Assembly: GCA_045110675.1 (NCBI GenBank) | Contig: JBGCGJ010000023.1 | Span: forward strand, 41,741 to 105,740 | DNA length: 64,000 nucleotides | Direction of reading: 5' to 3' | Origin: JBALVT01 sp045110675 | GTDB taxonomy: Bacteria; Pseudomonadota; Gammaproteobacteria; Pseudomonadales; Halieaceae | Shown here: positions 51,988-60,452 of the stretch, piece after piece | Position numbering within the stretch: the first letter of the stretch is position 1 | Layout of the letters: each line of letters starts with the position of its first letter | Notes under the pieces: generated by a model | Told to the model about the DNA's origin: nothing | The model's database searches: none | What the model saw: only the letters and a program-made list of their open reading frames with translations | Made by a program: the position numbers and the translations under genes

Positions 51988-53241
51988 GTGAGCGATATAC
52001 ATATTACGGATTTGGCCAACCCTGTTCTAAGCGAAGAACAGCGCGGCGCGATCGCTTACGGCGCCACCCTTGAGGTTGATTTAACGCGCGACGGTATCCT
52101 CCGCGAAGCAGAGCAGAAGACCGGCATGAGTGATTGGGGCCCTTCGGATTTTTTGGAGCGCCTGGATCTTTTACTTGACGAGTGGAATGCCGACAGCGGC
52201 CTCAATGGTATTGGTCGACTTAGCTTGCGCAACAAGTTGCTGCAACATGCTACCAGTCGCCTGTTGATTCAGGATCAATGGACTCGCCACCCTGAAATTC
52301 TCGACGTCAAAATTGAAAAACCGATTATTGTCGCCGGACTGCCGCGTTCGGGAACGACCCACCTGTTAAATCTGATGGCCGCCGATTCTCGGTTGCGATC
52401 ACTGCCTCTTTGGGAATCCTATGAGCCTGTTCCACTCCCCGGTGAAACATCACTGGAGGACGGTAGCGATCCCCGTTACCAGCGCTGTGCCCAAAGCTGG
52501 GAAATGATGCAAGCCATGACGCCAAAAATTGCCGCCATGCACCCCATGAATCCCGATCATATTCACGAAGAGCTGGAATTAATGGGCCCCAATTTCGGCT
52601 CTTACAATTATGAGTGGTTGAGTTATTCTCCGCGCTGGCGCGATCACTATTTCAGTGAAGACCAAACCTATCAATACGAGTATATGCGCGATGTGCTCAA
52701 ACTGTTGCTGTGGCAACAGCGCGATACCGATAGGCCTACCCGGTGGGTTCTGAAATGCCCGCAGCATCTGGAGCAGTTGCGGGTTTTGCACAGCGTGTTC
52801 CCCGACGCCACAATTGCAATTACCCATCGAGATCCGGTTTCAGTCATTCAGTCTTCGGTGACTATGCTCGCCTATGGGCAGCGACTGAACCGCGATGAAG
52901 TGCTCATTGATGGTTTGGTGGACTACTGGTCGGATCGCGTCGAACATCTGTTGAGAGCCTGCGCCGCCGACCGCGACAGCATTCCCCAAAATCAGAGCAT
53001 CGATGTTCCCTTTCACGAATTGATTGTCGATGATGTGAATATGGTCGAGAAAATTTATGCCAAGGCGGGTCTGCCGATGACCGAGCAGGCCAGGGCGCAG
53101 TTGAGTTCTTTTGTGGATACCCATAAAGACGAGTACGGCAGAGTCGTCTACGACCTAAAGGGTCAGTTTGGTGTCGATCCCGATCAGTTGCGAGAGCGTT
53201 TCGATTTTTACTTTGAGTCTTTTCCCGCCAAGCGGGGATAG
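51988..53241 (+). CDS. Sulfotransferase family protein
   Basis: A 417-residue sulfotransferase-fold protein. The 5'-phosphosulfate loop is IIVAGLPRSGTTHLLNLMAA near residue 110 and the 3'-phosphate segment is ATIAITHRDPVSVIQS near residue 275. It should transfer sulfate from PAPS to an alcohol or phenol, but many bacterial members have no proven substrate. The GTG at 51988 is placed 5 nt after a CGAGGAG ribosome site, better than the frame opening at 51955. Its 3' end overlaps the convergent P450 gene by 34 bp (53208-53241). Confidence 0.9.
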   Translation: MSDIHITDLANPVLSEEQRGAIAYGATLEVDLTRDGILREAEQKTGMSDWGPSDFLERLDLLLDEWNADSGLNGIGRLSLRNKLLQHATSRLLIQDQWTRHPEILDVKIEKPIIVAGLPRSGTTHLLNLMAADSRLRSLPLWESYEPVPLPGETSLEDGSDPRYQRCAQSWEMMQAMTPKIAAMHPMNPDHIHEELELMGPNFGSYNYEWLSYSPRWRDHYFSEDQTYQYEYMRDVLKLLLWQQRDTDRPTRWVLKCPQHLEQLRVLHSVFPDATIAITHRDPVSVIQSSVTMLAYGQRLNRDEVLIDGLVDYWSDRVEHLLRACAADRDSIPQNQSIDVPFHELIVDDVNMVEKIYAKAGLPMTEQARAQLSSFVDTHKDEYGRVVYDLKGQFGVDPDQLRERFDFYFESFPAKRG

Positions 53242-54425
53242 AGCCTAACCGGCATGTCCTTGAAAGCGTGAATACTGTTAGAGCGAATAAATATTGGCGG
53301 CGCCGTCATTTCAATTTTCGAAAAGTGGTTGAAAAATTCCTCAAAAAATAATCGCGCCTCCATGCGCGCGAGATTGGCGCCCAGGCACAAATGTATTCCG
53401 TGACCGAAGGCCATATGCGGATTGTCCTCTCGGCCTATGTCGAATTCCAAAGGCTGCGCAAATACTTCTTCATCAAAATTGGCTGAGCTGTATAGCATCA
53501 CGACTCGATCGCCTGCGGCGATTTTTTGGCCGCGAATTTCCGCGTCGCGCGTGGCGGTTCTACGGAAGTAGTGGAGCGGGCAAGTCCAACGCAGCATTTC
53601 TTCCACTGCCACTGGCAGCTCTTCGGGATGGGCTTCCAGATGTCCGTAGAGCGCGGGGTTCTTAATAAGCTCATACATTCCGCTGCTGATGAGTCCTCGG
53701 GTGGTTTCGTTGCCCGCCACTGCTATCTGAATGAACAGCGAGGCGAACTCCACTTCCGAGACCAGATGGCCATCAACTTCGGTATTGATCAGCAAAGAAA
53801 TAAGGTCATCGCCACCCTTGTCTTTTCGCTCGGCGGCAAGCTGGTATCCATAAGTCCCCATATCAATCGTGGCTTGTTGGAGTTCTTCCGGTGTGCCTCC
53901 CAGGTCGGGATCGCTGGCGGAGGTTTGTAGGTCCGACCATTTGCGGATTGCGGGCCACATGTCCGAAGGTATATCCAGTAGGGTACCGATCACGGCAGTG
54001 GGCAAGTCGCCTGCCAGACTCTCGACGAAATTGACTTCCCCTATTTCCAAAGCAGAGCGCATTATGTCGCGTGTTATCTCGCGTACTTTTGGCTCCAGTT
54101 CTTTAAGCATTTTTGAAGTGAAACGAGTGATCACCGCCCGGCGTATCGGACCGTGATTGGGTGGATCCATTCCCAGCAGTTGACCCTGTGCCATGGTCAA
54201 TATGTCTGGAGGGAGATCATCCACCATGACGAAACCTTGTTGGGCCGAGAAGGTTTTATTGTCTCGAGACACTTGCATCACATCAGCGTGCTTACTGACA
54301 ACCCAATAGCCGTGACCCGCCGGGTGCTGGTGCCAATGAACAGGAGAATTTTCCCTCAGCCAGGCAAACTGTTCGTGGGGAATTCCCTGGGTGTAATTAT
54401 CGGGGTTGTAGACATCGATTTTCAT
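53208..54425 (-). CDS. Cytochrome P450
   Basis: A 405-residue soluble bacterial P450. The oxygen-binding helix reads AVAGNETTRGLISSGMYEL, the ExxR motif is EEMLRW with the following Arg, and heme Cys347 lies in FGHGIHLCLGANLARME. The class resembles CYP125/CYP142/CYP107-like enzymes that hydroxylate steroid or terpenoid side chains, judged only by general pattern. Needs a ferredoxin and reductase, neither nearby. It lies 8 bp after the AMACR-like CoA transferase gene, in the same transcript. Its last 34 bp overlap the sulfotransferase gene on the other strand. Confidence 0.94.
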   Translation of the reverse strand: MKIDVYNPDNYTQGIPHEQFAWLRENSPVHWHQHPAGHGYWVVSKHADVMQVSRDNKTFSAQQGFVMVDDLPPDILTMAQGQLLGMDPPNHGPIRRAVITRFTSKMLKELEPKVREITRDIMRSALEIGEVNFVESLAGDLPTAVIGTLLDIPSDMWPAIRKWSDLQTSASDPDLGGTPEELQQATIDMGTYGYQLAAERKDKGGDDLISLLINTEVDGHLVSEVEFASLFIQIAVAGNETTRGLISSGMYELIKNPALYGHLEAHPEELPVAVEEMLRWTCPLHYFRRTATRDAEIRGQKIAAGDRVVMLYSSANFDEEVFAQPLEFDIGREDNPHMAFGHGIHLCLGANLARMEARLFFEEFFNHFSKIEMTAPPIFIRSNSIHAFKDMPVRLYPRLAGKDSK

Positions 54426-54432
54426 GGCTGCA

Positions 54433-55593
54433 TTATTCGCTGGTGTTATCCGTTATGGCTCCCGCCGCATAATTTGCTGCAATTTCCGCTTCACTAAACC
54501 CGAATTCCTGGAGTATTTCGGTGCTGTGTTCACCCAGAGCTGCCGCCGCAGCGCTTAATTGTGCTTTCGTTCGGCTGAACCTGGGCGCGGGAGCGGGTTG
54601 CCAGATTCCATCCTCGTCCTCCAGAAAACTTTCTCTGGCCTGATGATGGGGGTGGTTTCTAGCTTCACTCATCGCCAGTACTGGAGCGTAGCAGACATCG
54701 ACGCCATCAAATACTTCATCCCACTGATCGCGAGTCTTGCGCTTGATGATTTCTGACATTCGCTCTTTCATGGCGGGCCAGTTTTCCATGTCGAATTGAT
54801 TTTGGAAATGCTCGGCCTCCTCTCCCAGTTTGTCCAGTAAGGCGGCATAGAATTGTGGTTCGATAGAGCCCAGCGAAATATATTTGCCGTCAGCGGTTTC
54901 GTAGACATCATAGAAATGGGAACCGGAGTCGAGCAGATTGGTGCCTCGCTCCTCATTCCAGAATCCGATTTGTTGTGCTGCGAAGGTACTTGCCATTAAG
55001 GTAGCGGCGCCATCAATCATCGCTGCGTCTATCACTTGCCCTTTGCCTGATGTCTTGCTTTCCAGCAGTCCGCAAACCATGCCGTAGGCCAGCATCAATC
55101 CGCCACCACCGAAATCGCCTACCAGATTCAAGGGGATGGTTGGCTTTTCGCCCGCTCGCCCTATGGGGTGTAAAGCGCCGGACAGGGCAATGTAGTTGAT
55201 GTCGTGGCCAGCTGCGTTCGCCATTGGGCCGTATTGCCCAAAGCCGGTCATGCGTCCGTAAACTAAAGCGGGATTTCTCTCCAGGCAAACATCGGGCCCC
55301 AGGCCCAATTTCTCCATCACACCGGGCCGAAAGCCCTCAATCAAACCGTCGGCCTTGTCGATCAGCCGCAGCACGGTTTCGACACCTTCAGGGGTTTTGA
55401 GGTTGACGCAGATACAGCGCTTTCCGCGGTTGAGGAAGTCGAGTTTGGTGTTGTGGGCCGCAGTGAACATGCTGCCGCCGGGGCGCTCTACCCTGATGAC
55501 ATTGGCGCCCATGTCAGCCAATGACATTGCACTAAAGGGGCCGGGCCCAATGCCGGCGATTTCGATGATGGTGATTCCCTTAAGTGGCCCCAC
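54433..55593 (-). CDS. CaiB/BaiF family CoA transferase, alpha-methylacyl-CoA racemase-like
   Basis: A 386-residue type III CoA-transferase-family protein. The racemase pair is seen: His in AGHDINYIALSGAL and Asp in NLVGDFGGGGLMLAY, at the places used by alpha-methylacyl-CoA racemase (AMACR). EIAGIGPGPFSAMSLADMGA at the N-terminus and RVERPGGSMF complete the pattern. It would invert the 2-methyl centre of branched acyl-CoAs, a step needed when steroid or isoprenoid side chains are degraded. Transcribed with the P450 downstream (8-bp gap) and preceded by a TetR gene 118 bp upstream in the same direction. Confidence 0.92.
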   Translation of the reverse strand: MGPLKGITIIEIAGIGPGPFSAMSLADMGANVIRVERPGGSMFTAAHNTKLDFLNRGKRCICVNLKTPEGVETVLRLIDKADGLIEGFRPGVMEKLGLGPDVCLERNPALVYGRMTGFGQYGPMANAAGHDINYIALSGALHPIGRAGEKPTIPLNLVGDFGGGGLMLAYGMVCGLLESKTSGKGQVIDAAMIDGAATLMASTFAAQQIGFWNEERGTNLLDSGSHFYDVYETADGKYISLGSIEPQFYAALLDKLGEEAEHFQNQFDMENWPAMKERMSEIIKRKTRDQWDEVFDGVDVCYAPVLAMSEARNHPHHQARESFLEDEDGIWQPAPAPRFSRTKAQLSAAAAALGEHSTEILQEFGFSEAEIAANYAAGAITDNTSE

Positions 55594-55624
55594 AGTTCTA
55601 TCTCCGTGTTGTGTTGTTGATTCG

Positions 55625-55659
55625 CCAACGCGCCAGGCAAGGGGACTGGGTCGCGTTGG
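55625..55659. repeat. 8-bp inverted repeat between the tetR-type gene and the CoA transferase gene
   Basis: CCAACGCG (55625-55632) and CGCGTTGG (55652-55659) are perfect inverted copies 19 bp apart. The pair stands in the 118-bp gap between the TetR gene stop and the CoA transferase start. There is no T-run. It may be a hairpin in the leader transcript or an operator. Confidence 0.4.
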
Positions 55660-55711
55660 AAGTCTAGAGTGCTTGGCTATGGGAGCTGCGACAATAGCGT
55701 CTGGGGTCGTA

Positions 55712-56347
55712 TCAGCTGTCTTTGCAGATCAGGTGTTCGAATAATGCTCGGGCCTCTTCGAGTTTGTCGAAGATAGGGTAATCGCTATCAATCGCCCAAC
55801 TCGTAGTGAGAGTGTTAAGCGTTCCCACCACCATGGTCGCTAGAATTTCAGGGGAGAACTGCCGGTGTGTATCTCCCATCTCCTGCCCTGCAACAAACAG
55901 TTGTTTGAAGCTTTCGATGGCCGTGTTGCCAATCTCCCGTTGCTGTTCGGTGTTATTAACGAACGTAGAAGGCGCCATGAGAATCAGCTGGCGATCGATA
56001 TCCGCATACCCTGAGTAGTTTTCCTCGATATAGTCGATCATTGCGGTCAGTCTAGCGCGGGTGGACTGGTGATTCTCCATCAACATTCTCAGCATGGGCT
56101 CGGACTGGTTGTACAGTCGGGATATACCCAGGCCACCCAGAAGCGCGTGCTTGTTGGGGTAGTGGCCGTAGAAAGTGCGCCTTGCCACATCGGCCTCGAC
56201 ACAGATTTGCTCGATGTTGGTGTCTTCAATGCCCTGACGTTTGAACAGCGCATAGGCCGCTTCCTCTATTCGAGTGCGAATCTCTTGCTTGCGCTTCTCG
56301 CGACGCCCGATGGCGCGGCGCTCAATGGGAGGCTCTACCAGGTCCAT
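55712..56347 (-). CDS. TetR family transcriptional regulator
   Basis: A 211-residue TetR-type regulator. The N-terminal helix-turn-helix is IEEAAYALFKRQGIEDTNIE, then EADVARRTFYGHYPNKHALL, at residues about 25-70; the C-terminal part is the variable ligand domain. It lies between the P450/CoA-transferase genes (same strand) and the amidohydrolase-Rieske-SDR-ADC-MFS operon (divergent), so it probably controls one or both. A palindromic ACATATGT just after the putative promoter of the divergent operon is a candidate operator. The ligand is expected to be a hydrophobic substrate or its CoA ester. Confidence 0.92.
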   Translation of the reverse strand: MDLVEPPIERRAIGRREKRKQEIRTRIEEAAYALFKRQGIEDTNIEQICVEADVARRTFYGHYPNKHALLGGLGISRLYNQSEPMLRMLMENHQSTRARLTAMIDYIEENYSGYADIDRQLILMAPSTFVNNTEQQREIGNTAIESFKQLFVAGQEMGDTHRQFSPEILATMVVGTLNTLTTSWAIDSDYPIFDKLEEARALFEHLICKDS

Positions 56348-56376
56348 GAATTGTCCGTAACACTTCGCATAGTGGG

Positions 56377-56417
56377 TTGCATTTCCTGAGCCATTAAACT
56401 ATTTTGTATACATATGT
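56377..56417 (+). promoter_or_regulatory. Putative promoter and operator of the amidohydrolase-Rieske operon
   Basis: TTGCAT (56377-56382) and TATTTT (56400-56405) are separated by 17 bp. The palindrome ACATATGT (56410-56417) covers the predicted start point, where a repressor would block transcription. The start codon is at 56499. The divergent TetR gene begins 30 bp from the -35 box. By eye only. Confidence 0.4.
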
Positions 56418-56498
56418 GCAAGTTTGCTCGTTTGAGAAGCTAATGCTTTCTTGCAAAAAACCTTGATGTACTTGATATCGATAGGGAGTTGAACTGAT

Positions 56499-57713
56499 AT
56501 GTCTGATCGTTTGATTGTGGTTTCTTCGGATTGCCACGCCGGGCTACCCATTGCCGATTACAAACCTTATCTGGATAAAAAGTACCACGAAACTATGGAT
56601 ATGGCGGTGCCCATTACCGTGGAAATGCTACAGAAAGCCGAGGAAAGCTTTCTGATTAAGGAAATTAACGATGAGTGGCGTGCACCGATTCAGCAGCAGC
56701 TAACCGGAGCCTGGGATTACGATGAGCGGGTAAAAATGCTCGCCGGTGATGGAATTGCCGCAGAGGTTATTTTTCCGGATGGTATTACGGAAATGAATAC
56801 CCCACCCTTCGGGGCTGGTTTGGGTTTGTCACCGCGAGATCAGGTTCCAGAGCTGCAGTGGGCGGGCGCCATGGCGCACAACCGTTGGTTGGCGGAGTTT
56901 TGTGCCAATAATCCTGCCAGGCATATTGGCGTGGCGTCTATTCCGCTGCTGTGGGATGTCTCTCAGGCCGTAGAGGCGGTTCGGTGGTGTGTGGACAACG
57001 GCCTCACCTCGGTCATGATTCCCACCCTGTGGGGAGAGCACGACGCCTATCATCACACCAAGTACGATCCTTTTTGGGAGGTGTGTGAGTCCCTTGGCGT
57101 GATCATTCACTTTCACTCAGGCCCCGCGCCGCATCCGGAATACTTTGGCAAAGAGTGGCCGGTGGAAGATAACAGTGAGCAATTGCCCGGGGCCATGGGC
57201 ATTTATGTCTCCGAGGTAATGTGGTGGTTGTACCGCCCTCTGACCTACATGATTTGGGGTGGCGTGTTCGAACGCTACCCGACCTTGAAGGTGGTGATGA
57301 CTGAGGGGGGTACAGTTTTTATGCTACCCCCTTGGCTGCGTCTTCTCGATCACAATTACACCGACATTCAGTTTTCCGCCAAGCTAGGTGATTTTCGCAG
57401 TCACCTTTCCATGAAGCCCAGTGAGTATTTCAACCGCAATATTAATATTGGCGCGTCCTGTATTCCCCGAGCGGATGTCGAGCTGCGCAGTCTTATAGGC
57501 ACTGAAAATATGATGTGGGGCAGCGACTACCCTCATCCGGAAGGCACCTGGCCCAACACGGGAAAATACTATACCGACGTGTTTAGCGGGATTCCCGAGG
57601 CAGACGGTCGCAAAATCCTCGGGGAAAATGCCATGGACTGGTACGGATTGGATCGGGATAAGCTTCAGGCTGTCGCCGATGAAATCGGTCCCGATGTTTC
57701 AATCTTTAATTGA
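56499..57713 (+). CDS. Amidohydrolase family 2 protein
   Basis: A 404-residue amidohydrolase_2 (TIM-barrel metal hydrolase/decarboxylase) protein. VVSSDCHAGLPIADYKPYL at the N-terminus is the usual opening with a metal ligand pair, IHFHSGPAPHPEYFG carries further His ligands, VVMTEGG and MWGSDYPHPEGTWPN supply the C-terminal acidic and His residues. Family members are hydrolases or non-oxidative decarboxylases of cyclic compounds. It is the first gene of the plus-strand operon that includes the Rieske oxygenase, an SDR and the ADC-like gene, so it may act on a ring-opened or carboxylated intermediate. Confidence 0.9.
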   Translation: MSDRLIVVSSDCHAGLPIADYKPYLDKKYHETMDMAVPITVEMLQKAEESFLIKEINDEWRAPIQQQLTGAWDYDERVKMLAGDGIAAEVIFPDGITEMNTPPFGAGLGLSPRDQVPELQWAGAMAHNRWLAEFCANNPARHIGVASIPLLWDVSQAVEAVRWCVDNGLTSVMIPTLWGEHDAYHHTKYDPFWEVCESLGVIIHFHSGPAPHPEYFGKEWPVEDNSEQLPGAMGIYVSEVMWWLYRPLTYMIWGGVFERYPTLKVVMTEGGTVFMLPPWLRLLDHNYTDIQFSAKLGDFRSHLSMKPSEYFNRNINIGASCIPRADVELRSLIGTENMMWGSDYPHPEGTWPNTGKYYTDVFSGIPEADGRKILGENAMDWYGLDRDKLQAVADEIGPDVSIFN

Positions 57714-57755
57714 TCTAGTTTAACTGGAACGTGAACACTGAATCGGAGATAAAAA

Positions 57756-58718
57756 ATGGCAATTGTTGAACCCTGCCAATCTAAAACGAATTCAACGCCT
57801 GACTTTCCCATGGGTTGGTATTCCGTTGCCCGCAGCCACGAATTATTGGTCGGTGAGGTCACGTCTGTAACCGCGTTTGATCGCGAACTGGCGCTGTATA
57901 GAACACGCTCGGGGGTGCCGGTTTTGCAAGACGCATTTTGCCCCCATCTTGGAGCCAATCTCGGGGTTGAGGGTCGTGTGATCGGCGAATCGATTCGCTG
58001 CCCTTTTCACGGCTGGCGTTTTGGTAAAGACGGCAAGTGTGAGGAAATACCATACTGTGATGATATTCCCGAGCGGGCTCGAATCAGAATTTGGCCCAGT
58101 GCGGAAAAAAACGGTGAAATCTATATGTGGTTTCACCCGGAGAACACCCAGCCACAATGGCCATTGCCGGATCTTCCAGAACTGGATGACCCAAATTGGA
58201 CCAATCCTCGCTACGCCGAATTTTTGGTTCCCGCCCATGTGCAGGACATCGCGGAAAACTCATGCGACCCAGTGCACTTTCGATACGTGCACGGTCAAGC
58301 GGATGTTCCACCTTCCACAGTCACCATCGATGATGATGGCCGCACATTGCATTTGAATACGGATGCTACCCAGGCGGCGATTCCCAGCCACCTGCATGCG
58401 ACGGTTTACAGTCCAGGTTTTGCGATGGTGAGAAACACCTACGGCCCGAACGCAGAAATGGTGATGTACAACAGTGCCCAGCCAATTAATAAGCACGAAA
58501 CCCGAATGCGCTGGACGCTCTGTGTTCGCAAGGAGATCGAAGATGTTGCAGGGGATGATGTGATGAAGGGTATCATTGCCGGAATTTCTGATGACTATCC
58601 TATTTGGGCGAACAAGGTGCACAAGCGTCAGCCGCTGTTTTGTAAAGGCGATGATACGCTGGTGTTGTTTCGCAAGTGGGTACGGCAGTTTTATCTCGAG
58701 CCACAGGAGATCGCTTAG
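57756..58718 (+). CDS. Rieske non-heme iron oxygenase, KshA-like
   Basis: A 320-residue oxygenase. The Rieske 2Fe-2S cluster is bound by C62-x-H64 and C82-x2-H85 (CPHLGANLG and CPFHGWRFG). The mononuclear iron motif N168-x2-D171-x2-H174-x4-H179 is in ENSCDPVHFRYVH. Its C-terminal segment (GIIAGISDDYPIWANKVHK, then LFRKWVRQFYLEP) looks like 3-ketosteroid 9-alpha-hydroxylase KshA and the sterol desaturase DAF-36/Neverland, rather than ring-hydroxylating dioxygenases; it is about 60 residues shorter than KshA. A reductase partner is not seen in the window. It is 42 bp from the amidohydrolase and 2 bp from the SDR gene. Confidence 0.92.
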   Translation: MAIVEPCQSKTNSTPDFPMGWYSVARSHELLVGEVTSVTAFDRELALYRTRSGVPVLQDAFCPHLGANLGVEGRVIGESIRCPFHGWRFGKDGKCEEIPYCDDIPERARIRIWPSAEKNGEIYMWFHPENTQPQWPLPDLPELDDPNWTNPRYAEFLVPAHVQDIAENSCDPVHFRYVHGQADVPPSTVTIDDDGRTLHLNTDATQAAIPSHLHATVYSPGFAMVRNTYGPNAEMVMYNSAQPINKHETRMRWTLCVRKEIEDVAGDDVMKGIIAGISDDYPIWANKVHKRQPLFCKGDDTLVLFRKWVRQFYLEPQEIA

Positions 58719-58720
58719 CC

Positions 58721-59602
58721 ATGGACGATTTTAACGGCAAAGTGGCGGTGATCACCGGTGGAGCCAGCGGGGTTGGTCGTTCACTGGCTTTTTCCCTGGG
58801 TCGTCTTGGCGCAAAGATTGTTGTGGGCGACGTCGATCAGACTGCCATGGTGCAAATGCTTGAAGATCTTGGCAGCGAAAATATTGAAGCCATCGTCGAG
58901 TCCTGCGATGTCACATCGGTAGACAGCTTAAATCAACTGGCTGACAAGGCCGAAGCCGCCTTTCAGAGTATTGATTTGGTGTTCGCCAATGCGGGTATTG
59001 GTGCCGGGGAGTCCGGTGCTATTTGGGAGTACTCAGCCAAAGATTGGCAGTGGTGTTTTAACGTCAATATGTGGGGTGTAATCAATACCATTACTGCCTT
59101 CATGCCTCGATTGGCCGCCAGGAATCAGGAAGCTCACTTTGTAGTTACCGGCTCTGGCAACGGTGCATTTTTAGTCTACCCGGATCAGCCGATTTATACC
59201 GCGAGTAAAGCTGCCGTTCAGGCCATCACTGAGAATCTGCATTATCAGCTGGTCGCGGCGAATAGTCCGGTTAAAGTCAGTGCTTTATTTCCTGGACCTC
59301 ACGTCGTCGATACCGGGCTTTTCAATTCGGGTCGTGTGCGGCCCGAGGAGCTGCAGAAAGACGTTCAGGGCAACGCTTCAGGGATTAGCTCCGTCGATGA
59401 TATGAAAAAAATGTGCGCAGAATTCGGTATCGATTTACAAACGACTCACCCCGATGAAGTTGCAGAAATGGCGGTTGAAGGCCTTCGCCAAAATGCGTTT
59501 TGGTTGCTGGCGACGACCCCGGAAACCGATCAAAAGATTCGCGCTCGTGCCGACATGATTCTCAACCGTGAAACACCTGTGGCAAACATGGTCGGTGCTT
59601 GA
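58721..59602 (+). CDS. Short-chain dehydrogenase/reductase (SDR)
   Basis: A 293-residue SDR. The dinucleotide loop is VITGGASGVGRSLAFSLG, Asp in VVGDVDQ suggests NAD, FANAGIG follows, and the catalytic Tyr-Lys pair is in YTASKAAVQAI after VVTGSGNGAFLVYP. The C-terminus is 40 residues longer than usual and ends in a segment (MCAEFGIDLQTTHPDEVAEM) typical of SDRs in lipid clusters. ATG at 58721 follows 2 bp after the Rieske stop; the frame upstream to 58676 overlaps that gene. It probably oxidises the alcohol made by the Rieske enzyme or a ring alcohol; this is inferred from order. Confidence 0.92.
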   Translation: MDDFNGKVAVITGGASGVGRSLAFSLGRLGAKIVVGDVDQTAMVQMLEDLGSENIEAIVESCDVTSVDSLNQLADKAEAAFQSIDLVFANAGIGAGESGAIWEYSAKDWQWCFNVNMWGVINTITAFMPRLAARNQEAHFVVTGSGNGAFLVYPDQPIYTASKAAVQAITENLHYQLVAANSPVKVSALFPGPHVVDTGLFNSGRVRPEELQKDVQGNASGISSVDDMKKMCAEFGIDLQTTHPDEVAEMAVEGLRQNAFWLLATTPETDQKIRARADMILNRETPVANMVGA

Positions 59603-59660
59603 CCTAGCAAAACACCCATACCCAGTCTTATAAACGTCTAACCGAATAAGAGGAATGCAA

Positions 59661-60440
59661 ATGTCTAATGAAACTGGTGCGCCCCAGGGAAATCCTGGAG
59701 ATATCGTTAACTGGCCCATGCTGAAGATTGTTTACCGGACTGATCCGGCTAAGATTGCAGCGCTGTTGCCGCCCGGAATAGAGCCTGGCGCGGAAGCGAA
59801 CGTCAATCTCACCATCTACAATTTTCCGGTGCCCGATGAGCCCGAGTACGGCATTGTGACGAGCGTCGACGCCAACTTTAATGGTGTTGAGGGTGAGTAT
59901 ACTTTGGGATATGGCATCGACCAGGAATCTGCGATCTTTGGCAGTCAGGAAATTAATGGTCAGCCGAAATACCCCTGTACTACCCACTACTATCGTATGG
60001 GACCACAGGTGACGGCGCGGTGTTCGCATCAGGGTTACACCTTTGTCGAGTTTAAAGGGGTATCAACCGGACCCACTGAAATTCCCGAGGATTTCGACCA
60101 GCATGAATTCTGGATTAAAGTCTCTCGTGCAGTGAGCGTCGGCGGCCCGGCGACGGGATATGACTACCCGCCACAAGTCGTTCAAGTTAGCAGCCGTTAC
60201 GGTACGGCTTGGCGCGAGGAGGTGCAAGGCGAACTGGTTTTGGGCGATAGCCCCTGGGATCCTTTGAAAACCGAGCTCCCCATGTTAGAGCAGTTGTCCG
60301 CCCATTTGTGGTGGCCCACCTTCCTGAATAGGGAAATGAAATTGGCTGGTCCACTGGATCCCGAAGGCTTTCTGCCTTTTGCTGATACTATTTCCGGGTC
60401 GCGCTGGCCGGGCGCAAACGGAGGTCCCAAGAAGGGCTGA
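59661..60440 (+). CDS. Acetoacetate decarboxylase-like (ADC) family protein
   Basis: A 259-residue protein of the acetoacetate decarboxylase fold. The start LKIVYRTDPAKIAALLPPGIEP matches the family opening, and EINGQPKYP is the region of the catalytic Schiff-base Lys. True decarboxylases have two Lys in a row (PKK); here the second, which lowers the pKa of the first, is Tyr, so decarboxylation of acetoacetate is doubtful. It may be an aldolase/dehydratase of the ADC-like group. ATG at 59661 is 7 nt after an AAGAGGA site; an ATG at 59655 is too close to it. It is the fourth gene of the amidohydrolase-Rieske operon. Confidence 0.87.
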   Translation: MSNETGAPQGNPGDIVNWPMLKIVYRTDPAKIAALLPPGIEPGAEANVNLTIYNFPVPDEPEYGIVTSVDANFNGVEGEYTLGYGIDQESAIFGSQEINGQPKYPCTTHYYRMGPQVTARCSHQGYTFVEFKGVSTGPTEIPEDFDQHEFWIKVSRAVSVGGPATGYDYPPQVVQVSSRYGTAWREEVQGELVLGDSPWDPLKTELPMLEQLSAHLWWPTFLNREMKLAGPLDPEGFLPFADTISGSRWPGANGGPKKG

Positions 60441-60452
60441 TCCCCGGCGAGG

